From Candidatus Hodarchaeota archaeon (lineage in GTDB: Archaea > Asgardarchaeota > Heimdallarchaeia > Hodarchaeales > Hodarchaeaceae): a stretch of 64,000 bases of DNA. The notes beneath the pieces were generated by a model. That model worked only from the letters and a program-made list of their open reading frames with translations, had not been told where the DNA came from and did no database searches. The stretch is from NCBI GenBank assembly GCA_016840285.1, contig JAEOSR010000004.1, positions 3,754 to 67,753 of the forward strand, written 5' to 3'. The position numbers were made by a program, and so were the translations under genes. Below, piece after piece: positions 52,893 through 62,308 of this stretch. The first letter of the stretch is position 1. Every line of letters starts with the position of its first letter.

Positions 52893-53321
52893 TTAACACA
52901 TTTGTGCTCTAGAAACCAATCTAACAGAAATGTACTTCAGTCCATCTAGAGATCGAAGGTTTTTCAATAGAATAAGTATGTTTTTGGCTGTATTAGTGAT
53001 TATTAAATTCTCTAAGCATTCTTTTTGAGTCATGTGAAAATGGGAAGAGAAACCTACATTTGAATGATGTTGTAACTCTATAAACTGTTGTATTGTATTT
53101 AAGTCGTGATGGTCATATACAACTGATATAATTACGGTCACTTCAGTATTTTCAGAAATACTATTGAGGACTTCCTCTGATTCGAAAAATTTTTGAAGAG
53201 CATCTCTAATCATTTGAGAAGTATTCTGATAACCAAATTCTTTAACTTTAGTAGAAATCAGCTTTTTAAGTCCAGGTTCACATGAAAAAGTGATTGTCTC
53301 ACGATTACCTTTCTGAGTCAT
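52893..53321 (-). CDS. nikR: Nickel-responsive regulator NikR
   Basis: The 142-residue protein has an N-terminal ribbon-helix-helix (TITFSCEPGLKKLI to SQMIRDALQKFF) and a C-terminal ACT-like nickel domain with VVYDHHDLN, H85, H94-x-H96 and C102, the last three in the spacing of the square-planar nickel site. NikR represses nickel uptake when nickel is plentiful. The nickel transporter cbiMNQO lies directly upstream on the same strand. Confidence 0.9.
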   Translation of the reverse strand: MTQKGNRETITFSCEPGLKKLISTKVKEFGYQNTSQMIRDALQKFFESEEVLNSISENTEVTVIISVVYDHHDLNTIQQFIELQHHSNVGFSSHFHMTQKECLENLIITNTAKNILILLKNLRSLDGLKYISVRLVSRAQMC

Positions 53322-53392
53322 TTTTAACCCATCTTTAATTTTTTACTATTTCAATTTAGTTACATATATTCATTAAGTTCAGTCTCGAAAAA

Positions 53393-54133
53393 TCAAATAT
53401 TTTTAAACTCTTGTTCCTGAAAATCCTCATAAGTCAAAAAATCCCCTACAATTTTCCCTTGTTTCAGCAACAAAATTCGATTAGCTATTTTCATTACATC
53501 TCTATCGTGAGTGATTACAACTACTGTTCTTTTTTTAGTAAATGACCGAATAGTATCAATCATTCTGGGTTTTGACCATGGATCGATTCCAATTGTTGGT
53601 TCATCCAATATAATTAGTTTTGGTCGCATAGCCAACATACCAGCAAACGCAACTTTCTTTTTTTCTCCAAACGATAAATTAAACGTAACTTTCTTTTTTA
53701 GATGAGTAATTTGAACCTCTTCTAAAGCATCCTCCACTCTATCCTGAATTTCCTCCAAAGGAAGTTGCATGTTTTTAGGGCCAAAAGCAACATCATCAAA
53801 AACCTTAGGAAAGAATATCTGGTCATCAGGATTCTCAAAGACCAATCCTACTAGTTTTTGAATCTCTCTTCTATTCTTTTTTGTTACTTGCTTATTGAAT
53901 ACGATTATATGTCCTTGCTGTGGAAGTAATATTCCGTTAAAATGCTTCATTAAAGTTGTTTTCCCAGAACCATTGGGACCAGCTATAACTGTGAGATTAT
54001 TTTGGAAAAATTTTACGGATACATTCTCGAGTACTAATGGTTGATTTCGAGAATAGCAAAAAGATAAATCTTGTACCTCTAAAATGACTTTCTTAGTAGA
54101 AAATTCTTTCTGATTATTTACTAATGTACTCAT
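53393..54133 (-). CDS. cbiO: ECF-type nickel/cobalt transporter ATPase (CbiO/NikO)
   Basis: The 246-residue protein has Walker A GPNGSGKTTLMKHFNG, the signature LSFGEKKKVAFAGM and Walker B LIILDEPTIGID. ATG 54133 overlaps the TGA of the upstream CbiQ gene, so the longer ORF start at 54238 is wrong. It powers metal import with CbiQ, CbiN and CbiM. Confidence 0.93.
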   Translation of the reverse strand: MSTLVNNQKEFSTKKVILEVQDLSFCYSRNQPLVLENVSVKFFQNNLTVIAGPNGSGKTTLMKHFNGILLPQQGHIIVFNKQVTKKNRREIQKLVGLVFENPDDQIFFPKVFDDVAFGPKNMQLPLEEIQDRVEDALEEVQITHLKKKVTFNLSFGEKKKVAFAGMLAMRPKLIILDEPTIGIDPWSKPRMIDTIRSFTKKRTVVVITHDRDVMKIANRILLLKQGKIVGDFLTYEDFQEQEFKNI

Positions 54134-54930
54134 AATAAGTCCCTCAGAATCATAATTGGGGACAATTGACCTATAATCATAATTATTATTGTAATAAGAG
54201 TCATCAGGACAAAGAATACGATCCCTTGGATTGTCCACGGATGATGTGGGTGCATTAATTTGCCAGTAAATCCCCTTGCGGATAAAATAGCAGATACATG
54301 TTCTGCTCGTTTAAATGATCGAGCTAATAAACCTCCGATGATATTACCAATGACTTTTAATGATTTAATATTCATTCGGAGTTTTTCGCCATATAGACGA
54401 TTGGATCGTGCCTCAATAATCCGTTCTAGCTCTTCTTGCATAAGGAAAAAAAATCGGTAAGTAAAAAAAGTCAAGCTTGTCAATAATTCTGGCATTCCAA
54501 GCTCATCTAAGCCATAAATGATTTCAAAAAAATCAGCTTCGGAATACACAAGTAGTAAGACAAACATAGTAATTAAATAACTACGAAGTCCAGAAAATAA
54601 TGCAAAAGACAAATTATTATGAACGGTCGTGTAAAATATACTTTTATAAATAGCAGGGGAAGGACTAAAAGAGAGAAAAGAAATGATTGATAAAGGTACA
54701 ATTATTGGAAGTGTAGTAAAACTATATTTAAAAAAAAACCTACTGGGCCGTAAAAGAAGTAAAAATAGGACAAAAATCAAAATAAACCAGAACAGTTGAG
54801 TTAATTCCACGAGGAATGAACACGCTAGAATAACAAAAAATGTTGTGATTATCTTACTCCGAACGTCTATTGCACGTCCATGAACTGAATGATTTATATG
54901 TTTTATTTGTTGTAAATGGGAACTTGTCAA
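54130..54930 (-). CDS. cbiQ: ECF transporter transmembrane subunit CbiQ/NikQ
   Basis: The 266-residue protein has five or six membrane helices and the coupling-helix region LEDEL-like EEELERIIEARSNRLYG and SFKRAEHVSAILSARGF, both family hallmarks that contact CbiO. The TTG start at 54930 follows GGATGAGAT. Confidence 0.92.
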   Translation of the reverse strand: MTSSHLQQIKHINHSVHGRAIDVRSKIITTFFVILACSFLVELTQLFWFILIFVLFLLLLRPSRFFFKYSFTTLPIIVPLSIISFLSFSPSPAIYKSIFYTTVHNNLSFALFSGLRSYLITMFVLLLVYSEADFFEIIYGLDELGMPELLTSLTFFTYRFFFLMQEELERIIEARSNRLYGEKLRMNIKSLKVIGNIIGGLLARSFKRAEHVSAILSARGFTGKLMHPHHPWTIQGIVFFVLMTLITIIIMIIGQLSPIMILRDLL

Positions 54931-54978
54931 ATCTCATCCTTCAGAATAAAGAAAAGAGCGGAAGGGTCAAATCCTACG

Positions 54979-55296
54979 TTAATAAGACGTTTTCATAACA
55001 CGTTGCTTAAGAATGAAATAAGGTATGATAAAGATAGTAAATACGATAAGCACTCCAATTAAACCAGAGATTATGGTTGAGATCAAGTCATTTCCCAAGA
55101 TTTGATGAAGGACAGAACCTTCCGCTCCATAATCCGTCAGGAACCCTAGATCGAATGATTCGCCTTCCTCTGCATCGTGATCTTCTAATGCCGCTTTTTC
55201 AAGGCCATCTGGGTTTGGATCCGCAAAAGGAGACAGAATCAATAAAATACCTAGAAGTACTATAACCCCAATAATATATTTTTGTTTGAATTCCAT
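54979..55296 (-). CDS. CbiN/NikN-like small membrane subunit (PDGLE domain)
   Basis: The 105-residue protein has a membrane helix at each end and the PDGLEKAA motif between them, on the outer face. CbiN-type subunits activate metal loading by CbiM. ATG 55296 follows GAGGTGA and overlaps the CbiM stop closely. Confidence 0.88.
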   Translation of the reverse strand: MEFKQKYIIGVIVLLGILLILSPFADPNPDGLEKAALEDHDAEEGESFDLGFLTDYGAEGSVLHQILGNDLISTIISGLIGVLIVFTIFIIPYFILKQRVMKTSY

Positions 55297-55301
55297 TGAT
55301 T

Positions 55302-55988
55302 TCACCTCTGAGTCCCAGGTAACTGAAGAGAGGGTTTCTCTATTTCCACAAAAACATCCATTTGAATATAATTGAAGTACAGGACAATAACTGTTGAAAT
55401 AATTCCTTCACCGATTCCAATCAGAATATGGTAAAGAAGAATCGTTGGTAATGCTACCATCAACGGGATTGCGGAAGGACTGACAAGGATTGGTACTCCA
55501 ATCTCGATTGCTGCAAAAAAAGAAGCAACAACAACAGATAGGAATGCTCCAATAAAAACACCGCCATAATAGCGAACCTTATTTTCTTCTGGAGTTGCAT
55601 TCAGCATGAGATATCTCAACACTATATAACCCACAAAGACTCCAACTACACCCATGTTAAAAACGTTTGGCCCTAATGCAATGATTCCACCATCAGCAAA
55701 AAGCAGTGCCTGAATTAGTAGGACAACCGCCATAATTAAAGCTGCCCCCCACGGTCCAACAATAGCTGCAGCTAAAGCTCCACCAAGCATATGGCCAGAG
55801 GTTCCTCCAAGAATGGGAAAATTGAGCATTTGGGCCGCAAAAATGGTTCCACCTAAGACTGCCATGTAGGCAATTCGTGTCGGATCATATTCACGTAACT
55901 TATACAGAGAAACCGCAATTACAACTAATACGATGATCCACGTAATTAGTAGGAAAGCAGGATCTACCCAACCATCAGGAATGTGCAT
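55302..55988 (-). CDS. cbiM: Nickel/cobalt substrate-binding membrane subunit CbiM/NikM
   Basis: The 228-residue protein starts MHIPDGWVDP; the N-terminal Met-His-Ile binds the metal in this family. Several membrane helices follow, with GGTSGHMLGGALAAAIVGPWGA. With NikR and a NiFe hydrogenase present, nickel is the more likely substrate than cobalt. Confidence 0.93.
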   Translation of the reverse strand: MHIPDGWVDPAFLLITWIIVLVVIAVSLYKLREYDPTRIAYMAVLGGTIFAAQMLNFPILGGTSGHMLGGALAAAIVGPWGAALIMAVVLLIQALLFADGGIIALGPNVFNMGVVGVFVGYIVLRYLMLNATPEENKVRYYGGVFIGAFLSVVVASFFAAIEIGVPILVSPSAIPLMVALPTILLYHILIGIGEGIISTVIVLYFNYIQMDVFVEIEKPSLQLPGTQR

Positions 55989-56474
55989 TTTTTCACCATA
56001 GCTTATTTTAGCTATTCTAAGTTATTTTACAGATAAAAACGCATTAATATGACTCATTCAAAGACAAATTTCTTTGAATTTAAATGTGTTACATCATATT
56101 AAATACTGTAACAACTAGCTTTATAATTGAATATCAAAAAAATCATGAATTCTAATGCTAGATATGAATGGATCCTTATTCGAGGGAGGGGGAAAAGAAC
56201 ATTAGTAGAATTAAAAATGGTTTTTGTGGTTATACTCAGATTTCGTGAAAATAAGTGCTTCATAAATATTAATAGTTAAATCATCCGTGCTTGTGTGAAA
56301 ATAGAGAGGAGTGATCACTCAGATATCTACACCTCTAAATTATGTATTAGATGTGAATTATAAAAACGGAACCTGAGGTGTTTTGGTTAATGGAAAAAAC
56401 AATCTATTCCTATTCCCTAATAAATTGGGGGTTTTCAATCCAGTTTTAGCACTTGAAAATTTGAAAGATGTTTC
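55989..56474. other. Gene-free region upstream of cbiM with a 12-base palindrome
   Basis: The cbiM promoter must lie here. GAGTGATCACTC at 56309-56320 is a perfect palindrome but lies over 300 bases from cbiM. A 20-codon frame at 56391-56453 with a GAGGTG upstream is too short to trust. No NikR site of known form is evident. Confidence 0.4.
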
Positions 56475-57035
56475 TTATGCAGCATCACCGAAAAATTCGT
56501 GGTAGAGTGCCTTACCAAGCTGGAAGGTGCGAATATTATTCTCACTACCTCGCATATTGTTGAAAACTTGGATGTACTGATCCTCTGTTAGATCAATGGC
56601 CTTTTTCTTTTTCAGATGTTCCGAAAGGAATCCTAAAGAAAGAATGTTGACAGCCCCAGTCACTTTATTCTCATCGGCTCGTCTTGTAATGGGAATTCGG
56701 TGAAACGGGGTCGTGATGATTTTATCAGCTGTATCATCAATAGAGTCTGAATCAACAAAGCAATCAGTTGTTTCACTAATGCATTCTGTGGCTCGTTCAA
56801 ATCCTTTTTGGTCTATAGCTACGAAGAAATCGGCATCTACATCACAATATGGGTAAGAAATTGGATCAGTGCTTAGAACAACATCACAAAAAATGGGGCC
56901 ACCACGAACTGAAGGGGTATAATCAACAGAGAGCGTTGCGTGATAATCAGCAACCATTGCAACTCGTACTAGTGCACTTCCAAGAAACTTGATCCCCTGC
57001 CCACCTCGTCCACTGAATCGAAATTTTACCTTCAT
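56475..57035 (-). CDS. 2-oxoacid:acceptor oxidoreductase gamma subunit (PorG/KorC-like)
   Basis: The 186-residue protein has the gamma-subunit motifs FRFSGRGGQGIKFLGSALV and YTPSVRGGPIFCDVVLS. Such subunits join alpha, beta and ferredoxin subunits in oxidising 2-oxoacids to acyl-CoA with ferredoxin. None of the partners is adjacent, so it is an orphan here. The Lrp-type gene upstream may regulate it. Confidence 0.88.
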   Translation of the reverse strand: MKVKFRFSGRGGQGIKFLGSALVRVAMVADYHATLSVDYTPSVRGGPIFCDVVLSTDPISYPYCDVDADFFVAIDQKGFERATECISETTDCFVDSDSIDDTADKIITTPFHRIPITRRADENKVTGAVNILSLGFLSEHLKKKKAIDLTEDQYIQVFNNMRGSENNIRTFQLGKALYHEFFGDAA

Positions 57036-57163
57036 GATTTTATCCCTTAATGAGTTTCTTGATCTCTATAAGGGATAATTCTCCCTCCCTACTTAAATAT
57101 TTTGGGGATTGATTTAGACACTAATAGTTAATTGTAGGATACAAAGTGAATTCGAGAGGAAGT

Positions 57164-57619
57164 TTAGGAAAGATGATCGTAGATCTTTTGCTCTTTAACA
57201 AGAACTTCAATATCTTCTATTCCTGAGAACTTCCGTAATTCTTTAATGAAATAGTCCAAGTCTAGTTTACTCTTACTGAGAACTTCGAGAATGAATGAAC
57301 TTTCTCCATTAGATCTATACAATGATATTAGCTTGCAATCCTCTGTTTTACACAGAAAAGGGAGTTGGTCTATTTGGGCATAAGTATCGTAACTAGGTTC
57401 TAAATGGAACTTAATAATGGCTTGACCATTAAAACCAAGATTCTCAGGGTCAGTAACAACACGAAAACCTTGAATAATCCCTTTCTCTCGTAAACGACGA
57501 ACTCTATTGCGAACTGTGCCTTCAGTTCGTTTAATTTTTTTCGCAATGGTAGTAAATTTAGTTCTCCCATCCCGATTGAGGATTTCCAAAATTTCACGAT
57601 CAATTTCATCATATATCAT
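57164..57619 (-). CDS. Lrp/AsnC-family transcriptional regulator
   Basis: The 151-residue protein has the HTH DEIDREILEILNRDG to GTVRNRVRRLREKGII and a RAM-type C-terminal domain. ATG 57619 follows GGTGAAAATA. Lrp proteins sense amino acids or related small molecules. It is 128 bases upstream of the gamma-subunit gene on the same strand. Confidence 0.9.
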   Translation of the reverse strand: MIYDEIDREILEILNRDGRTKFTTIAKKIKRTEGTVRNRVRRLREKGIIQGFRVVTDPENLGFNGQAIIKFHLEPSYDTYAQIDQLPFLCKTEDCKLISLYRSNGESSFILEVLSKSKLDLDYFIKELRKFSGIEDIEVLVKEQKIYDHLS

Positions 57620-57918
57620 TATTTTCACCATATTTATTATGTAATTAACAATTGTTAATTAACAATATTTAAGTTTTTCGTAGTTTTTCATTCTTCGTAA
57701 TTTTACGATTTTCGTAATAATTTGAAAAGAATTGATTTGTAAAATACATTAAAAGAACAGTGAAGACACAAAAACTCAAATAAATATCCAAATAAAAGCA
57801 AAATCTATGAACAGTGAAGCAATCTTGAAGATCCTGAATGTTCCTTGTTGGGAAGGTCTATTAAAATTGACTCCAGTATTTTCATATCCTTGTTGTATTG
57901 CTACTCCTTTTCATCGAC

Positions 57919-58218
57919 ATGATAGATATTCAAGGTATTCCACGAAAACTAATGGGTTGGTTATTATTTGCGGGAAGTGCAATTGCGTTCGGATTTGCAG
58001 TCATCTATATGTATTTTCCACACTTGGATCAGGATTGGGCCGTTAATTTGACTAAGTACGTTGATGTACAGGAATATTGGGGTTCGATTGCAGCTTGGTT
58101 ACCTCTCGCACTTGATCTTGGTATAATGCTTTTTGTCATTGCAATTACAATATTTTGCTTCCATCAACTTATTGAAATTCTTAAAGGAAGAAAAGATGTC
58201 AAAGAGTTTCCAGAATGA
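57919..58218 (+). CDS. Small membrane protein, two helices, upstream of heme O synthase-like gene
   Basis: Not recognised. The protein of about 99 residues has two helices (WLLFAGSAIAFGFAVIYMYF and WLPLALDLGIMLFVIAITIF) and a charged tail. TTG 57898 is an alternative start. The preceding 57807-57900 in another frame reads MNSEAILKILNVPCWEG, so an upstream part lost to a frameshift is possible. It lies 28 bases before the CtaB-like gene and may work with it. Confidence 0.6.
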   Translation: MIDIQGIPRKLMGWLLFAGSAIAFGFAVIYMYFPHLDQDWAVNLTKYVDVQEYWGSIAAWLPLALDLGIMLFVIAITIFCFHQLIEILKGRKDVKEFPE

Positions 58219-58246
58219 TAAAACTCAACTCTATATCTTTTGAATC

Positions 58247-59212
58247 GTGGAATGGCTAAAGAATATGAATGAAACGGAAATTTCCCTCCAACAACAGGAA
58301 TATGGAGACGTGACTTCCTATACATATCCCCCTCTTTCTTTTTCTACCTATGGTGAACTGATTAAAAGCAAACAGACCTTTTTACTTCTCTATACTGCAA
58401 TTTTTGCCTATCTGATCAGCGCTTGGGACACTGTTATCTTCCTATTTCATTTTATTTGGTTCACCATAGGCCTCTTCTTTGCAATTACAGGGTCAACTCT
58501 CCTGAACATGTATGTCGATCGCGACATTGATGCGCTTATGGAACGAACAAAAGATCGTCCTTTGCCTAGTCGAAGAGTTCCCCCATCAACGGTTTTAAAA
58601 CATGGAGTTCTCTTCACAGTAGCAGGTATTTTAGCTGTAGGTGTATTTACCAATCTAGTTACGATGGTTGTTGTCTTTTTAGGATTTTTCTTTGATGTAG
58701 TAGTTTATTCGCTATTGTTAAAGCGACGGACGCGAGTTTCGATTATTTTTGGCGGCATCGCAGGTGGCTTACCAGCTATCGCGGGACGCACGGCTGTAAT
58801 TGGCTATTTAGATCTCGGTGGAATTTTAATGGGAGCATTTGTCTTATGCTGGATCCCGTTACATATTCTCACACTTGCTCTCATTCCTAAAAATTTAGAA
58901 GGATATAAGAATGCGAATGTTCCTATGTGGCCTGTTGTCCGTAGTCAAACTCAAACAATTTATATCGTGACCTTATCGGCAATTCTCAGTGCTTCTATCG
59001 TTGTTCTAACTGGAATCATATTACAAATTAATACACTCGCCCTCCTTCCATTGATTCTTTTTTGTGCCTTTATTCTCTTCCAAGCATTCACAAATCTCAG
59101 AGAACCATCTCATATAAGGACATTCAAGATTTTTAAGCTTGCCTCAATTTTCATGGCGTTCGCATTTCTCTGGTTGTTCGTGGGAGTGGTTATCACTTCA
59201 TTTTTCCCATGA
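58247..59212 (+). CDS. UbiA-family prenyltransferase, heme O synthase (CtaB)-like
   Basis: The 321-residue protein has nine or so helices and the UbiA motif N87-MYV-D91-RDI-D95, followed by RTKDRPLPS, and the CtaB-typical VVYSLLLKRRT and GGIAGGLPAIAGR. CtaB adds a farnesyl group to protoheme for heme-copper oxidases. No oxidase is in the window, so heme O making is inferred, and another UbiA substrate is possible. Confidence 0.82.
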   Translation: MEWLKNMNETEISLQQQEYGDVTSYTYPPLSFSTYGELIKSKQTFLLLYTAIFAYLISAWDTVIFLFHFIWFTIGLFFAITGSTLLNMYVDRDIDALMERTKDRPLPSRRVPPSTVLKHGVLFTVAGILAVGVFTNLVTMVVVFLGFFFDVVVYSLLLKRRTRVSIIFGGIAGGLPAIAGRTAVIGYLDLGGILMGAFVLCWIPLHILTLALIPKNLEGYKNANVPMWPVVRSQTQTIYIVTLSAILSASIVVLTGIILQINTLALLPLILFCAFILFQAFTNLREPSHIRTFKIFKLASIFMAFAFLWLFVGVVITSFFP

Positions 59213-59269
59213 TAAGGTTTCTGCGTAACAGTTTCATAATGCACACTTAATCTGAGTAAATGATGACAG

Positions 59270-60508
59270 ATGAGCAACGATGACAAGCTAGAACTGCAAA
59301 GTGAACCAGAACCGATGCCACAAATCATTATTCTAGGTATCTTGGTGCTAGTGACCATATTATCACCAGCACTCTTGCACACAAATCAATATGAATTTTT
59401 AATCGATCGTCTCAAACTAAACCTGTTGGAAGCTTCCTATTTTGACACAGCCCTCTATGCTTCCTATTTGATTGTTGGTGTCCTGACTGCAATCTTATCA
59501 AATCAAATTGGAAAACGAAAGGTATTCATCCTACTGGGAAGCTCGGGATCTTCAGTATTCTACTTTGCGATGACTACAACTTTGAATTTTCCCTTATTAT
59601 TGATTTTCCGATTCATACAGGGGAGTTTTACAGTAGTATGTTGGCAGACACTGATGACAATGGTGTTAGATTTATCAACAGCACGAAATCGGGGGAAAAA
59701 CTTGGGAATTTTTGGAATGTTTCTAGCGGCGGCAATGGGAGGTGGCCCTGTACTAGGAGGAATACTTGCAGGTTTAGGCGTCTTTGTACCATATTATACA
59801 GCATCAATATTAAGTTTATTTGTCTTTTTTTTAGCGTTAGTCTTTCTTAAAGAACCAGGGCAACTAATACCAAAACCATTACTTAAAGAAAATGTATCAA
59901 TTGTGTTTCGAGAGCCTCGCCTGATAATTCCAGCAATTTTTAATTTTGTAGATCGATTTCACATTGGTTTTATCTTATTCATTCTGCCTCTCTTCTTACC
60001 AATTGTGTTAAATGTTGAACCTGAACTCCGAGGTATGGTTTTAGGCCTTTTTGCTTTTCCTTTCATCGTTTTACAGTACCCTGTGGGAAAATGGTCTGAT
60101 AAGATAGGCCGTTATAAGCCATTAATCATCGGAAGTATTACTGTTGGAGTTATGTTGACTATAATGGGGTATTTGGGATCATTCGGTTTATTTGCTGTAA
60201 TCATCGGTTTTACTATTCTTGGAATAGGTAATGGATTTACTGGACCAACTGCTATGGCTCTCGTTGGGGATACAGTTGAAGCGGACGATAATGCCACTGG
60301 AATGGGTTTTTTCAATTTATTAGGAAACATTGGAATAGTAATGGGCCCATTTGTTGGAGGATTTTTAGCGTATTCAGAAACACAAGCATCTTTTGTGACT
60401 GCATTCGTAGTTGCAGGATTAATTGAATTTATTTCTCTCACTGGAGTCATTCTGTTAATTTTATTTGTATTCAAAAAGAATATTCGACAACAGGGAATAA
60501 ATAAGTAG
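59270..60508 (+). CDS. Major facilitator superfamily transporter
   Basis: The 412-residue protein has about 12 helices, motif A-like SNQIGKRKVFIL and GKWSDKIGRYKPL, and GGPVLGGILAGLG in helix 5, which is typical of drug or metabolite H+ antiporters. The substrate is not evident. It starts 57 bases after the CtaB-like gene. Confidence 0.88.
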   Translation: MSNDDKLELQSEPEPMPQIIILGILVLVTILSPALLHTNQYEFLIDRLKLNLLEASYFDTALYASYLIVGVLTAILSNQIGKRKVFILLGSSGSSVFYFAMTTTLNFPLLLIFRFIQGSFTVVCWQTLMTMVLDLSTARNRGKNLGIFGMFLAAAMGGGPVLGGILAGLGVFVPYYTASILSLFVFFLALVFLKEPGQLIPKPLLKENVSIVFREPRLIIPAIFNFVDRFHIGFILFILPLFLPIVLNVEPELRGMVLGLFAFPFIVLQYPVGKWSDKIGRYKPLIIGSITVGVMLTIMGYLGSFGLFAVIIGFTILGIGNGFTGPTAMALVGDTVEADDNATGMGFFNLLGNIGIVMGPFVGGFLAYSETQASFVTAFVVAGLIEFISLTGVILLILFVFKKNIRQQGINK

Positions 60509-60669
60509 AACTATCACAAACTCGGGTAAAGAGTTTAGGGATTCCCAACATTATTTTAGGTTAAAATTTATAAAGAGAATTTACGATTATTTTATTAATT
60601 AATTTAAATAATTGTGGAAATGTGTAATCTCAAAAAATTTAATTTTGCTTACTAGAAATGAAATAGAAA

Positions 60670-61359
60670 GTGTTTATTTTGGGAATACAAGAAGAAAGTG
60701 GGCATTACGTAACGACTCGAGAGAAAATTCTACAATACTTATTGCAAAATCGTCCGTCAGAAGATGCTAGTACAATAAAAGAAATCGCAGATGAAATAGA
60801 TATTAGCATAAACGCCACCAGACAATACTTGATAGTTCTGGAAAAGGAAGGATTTGTTGCAAAGTCTCAGAAGAAGGGAGTAAGTGGTCGGCCTGCGATG
60901 GGTTACACTATTACTGAAGAAGCTTTAAGTGTTTTCCCGAAAGCCTATGCAGACTTCTCAGTAAAATTGATCAATGAAATCAAAGAACGTATTGGGGTAT
61001 CAGAAACAAATGAGATTCTAAGAGAAGTTGGAAAACGAATCGCTGATGAAATCCGTGATGAAGTAGAGGCTGAAATGAAGCCAGATAAAGATCTAGATCC
61101 TCTACGAAACAGATTGGAAGCATTAGCTAAAGTTTATCTTAAGTATGGAAAATACCCTGAACTTGTTGAGGAAGAAGATTCTTTCGCACTAAAGAACTTA
61201 AATTGTCTAATCTATGAAATTGCTAAAGCCGATCCATTAGTTTGTACTGTTGATGAGACAATTATCAGCGAACTTGTTGGAAAGAAAGCATCAAAAGAAA
61301 AATGTTTGAGGCAAGGCGATGAATGTTGCCTTTATAGGATAAAGAAAACCAAAGATTGA
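60670..61359 (+). CDS. SufR-like HTH regulator with Fe-S type Cys cluster
   Basis: The 229-residue protein has a winged helix (TIKEIADEIDISINATRQYL, VSGRPAMGYTIT) and a C-terminal domain with C179, C192, C212, C219 and C220 in the order of SufR, where Cys residues hold a [4Fe-4S] cluster that reports cluster supply. No suf genes are adjacent. The GTG start at 60670 has only a weak ribosome site. Confidence 0.8.
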   Translation: MFILGIQEESGHYVTTREKILQYLLQNRPSEDASTIKEIADEIDISINATRQYLIVLEKEGFVAKSQKKGVSGRPAMGYTITEEALSVFPKAYADFSVKLINEIKERIGVSETNEILREVGKRIADEIRDEVEAEMKPDKDLDPLRNRLEALAKVYLKYGKYPELVEEEDSFALKNLNCLIYEIAKADPLVCTVDETIISELVGKKASKEKCLRQGDECCLYRIKKTKD

Positions 61360-61370
61360 ACTTATTATTG

Positions 61371-61377
61371 TTTTTTT
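61371..61377 (+). terminator. T7 tract after the SufR-like gene
   Basis: Seven T, about a dozen bases after the stop codon, fit an archaeal intrinsic terminator. Confidence 0.45.
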
Positions 61378-61491
61378 ATAGCAATTAGCTCAATATTGTA
61401 AATGTATGTTCTATTTTGTTTTTCAAAAAAAGAATATATATTGTTGATCTGATTCCATCTATCCTGTTAATAATAGAGGAGAATCCCAATA

Positions 61492-62214
61492 ATGGCAAAC
61501 GAAGAAGCGTTTATTCCAATCCCTCAATCTTATCTCGATATCATTGAAAAAGATAAGTATCATAAATGCCCCCAACCAATGCAACACTTCTGTGTCAAAG
61601 TCGTTTCCGCAGCCAAATTACCTTCACGCTTTGGGAATTTTATCGGAATCGGCTTTTACCAAACAAGTGATGACAAAGAGCATGCGGCGTTTGTTAAAGG
61701 GGATGTGGTTAATAAAGAAAATGTTCTAGTTCGATTACATTCTGAATGCTTGACTGGTGATGCAATCGGGAGCTTGAGATGTGATTGTAGGGATCAATTA
61801 GAAGGTGCCTTGAGAAAAGTCGAGGAGGAAGGTGAGGGCATTGTGCTCTATTTGCGTCAAGAAGGCCGTGGTATTGGATTGACGAACAAATTAAAAGCTT
61901 ACGCGTTACAAGATCAGGGTATGGACACTGTTGATGCGAATTTAGCATTGGGTTTTGAGGATGACCAACGTGATTACCATTTAGCAGGGCATATGCTAAA
62001 AAGTCTTGGTGTTAAATCTATTAGACTTCTTACAAATAATCCAAAAAAACTCCTTGAACTTCAAAAATGGCAAATTAGGATTACTGAGCGTGTTAAACAT
62101 ATTTTCCCTGTTAATCCTTTCAATATTCAATATCTTGAAACAAAAAAGAAGCGGAGTGGTCATCTATTAGATCCAGAAATGACTGCTGAGGAATATCTCC
62201 ATCAAAAGCATTAA
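61492..62214 (+). CDS. ribA: GTP cyclohydrolase II (RibA)
   Basis: The 240-residue protein has the zinc ligands C86, C97 and C99 (HSECLTGD, RCDCRDQL) and the catalytic LRQEGRGIGL, plus the C-terminal LLTNNPKKL. RibA converts GTP to the first riboflavin intermediate. Most archaea use GTP cyclohydrolase III (ArfA) instead, so this is a bacterial-type gene. An A/G-rich GGAG site precedes the ATG. Confidence 0.94.
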   Translation: MANEEAFIPIPQSYLDIIEKDKYHKCPQPMQHFCVKVVSAAKLPSRFGNFIGIGFYQTSDDKEHAAFVKGDVVNKENVLVRLHSECLTGDAIGSLRCDCRDQLEGALRKVEEEGEGIVLYLRQEGRGIGLTNKLKAYALQDQGMDTVDANLALGFEDDQRDYHLAGHMLKSLGVKSIRLLTNNPKKLLELQKWQIRITERVKHIFPVNPFNIQYLETKKKRSGHLLDPEMTAEEYLHQKH

Positions 62215-62308
62215 ATCACTTCTTATTTTGAATTATCTGTTACAGTCTTTCTTGCACAAGTAAATATGAAATATTATGATCAAGGAAGGTTGGATGTGTG
62301 AATAATCA

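Noticed and set aside
57807..58046. 79-codon plus frame overlapping the small membrane protein
   Set aside because: The second half is an out-of-frame shadow of membrane helices in the other frame. Only its first third could be real, as part of a frameshifted N-terminus.
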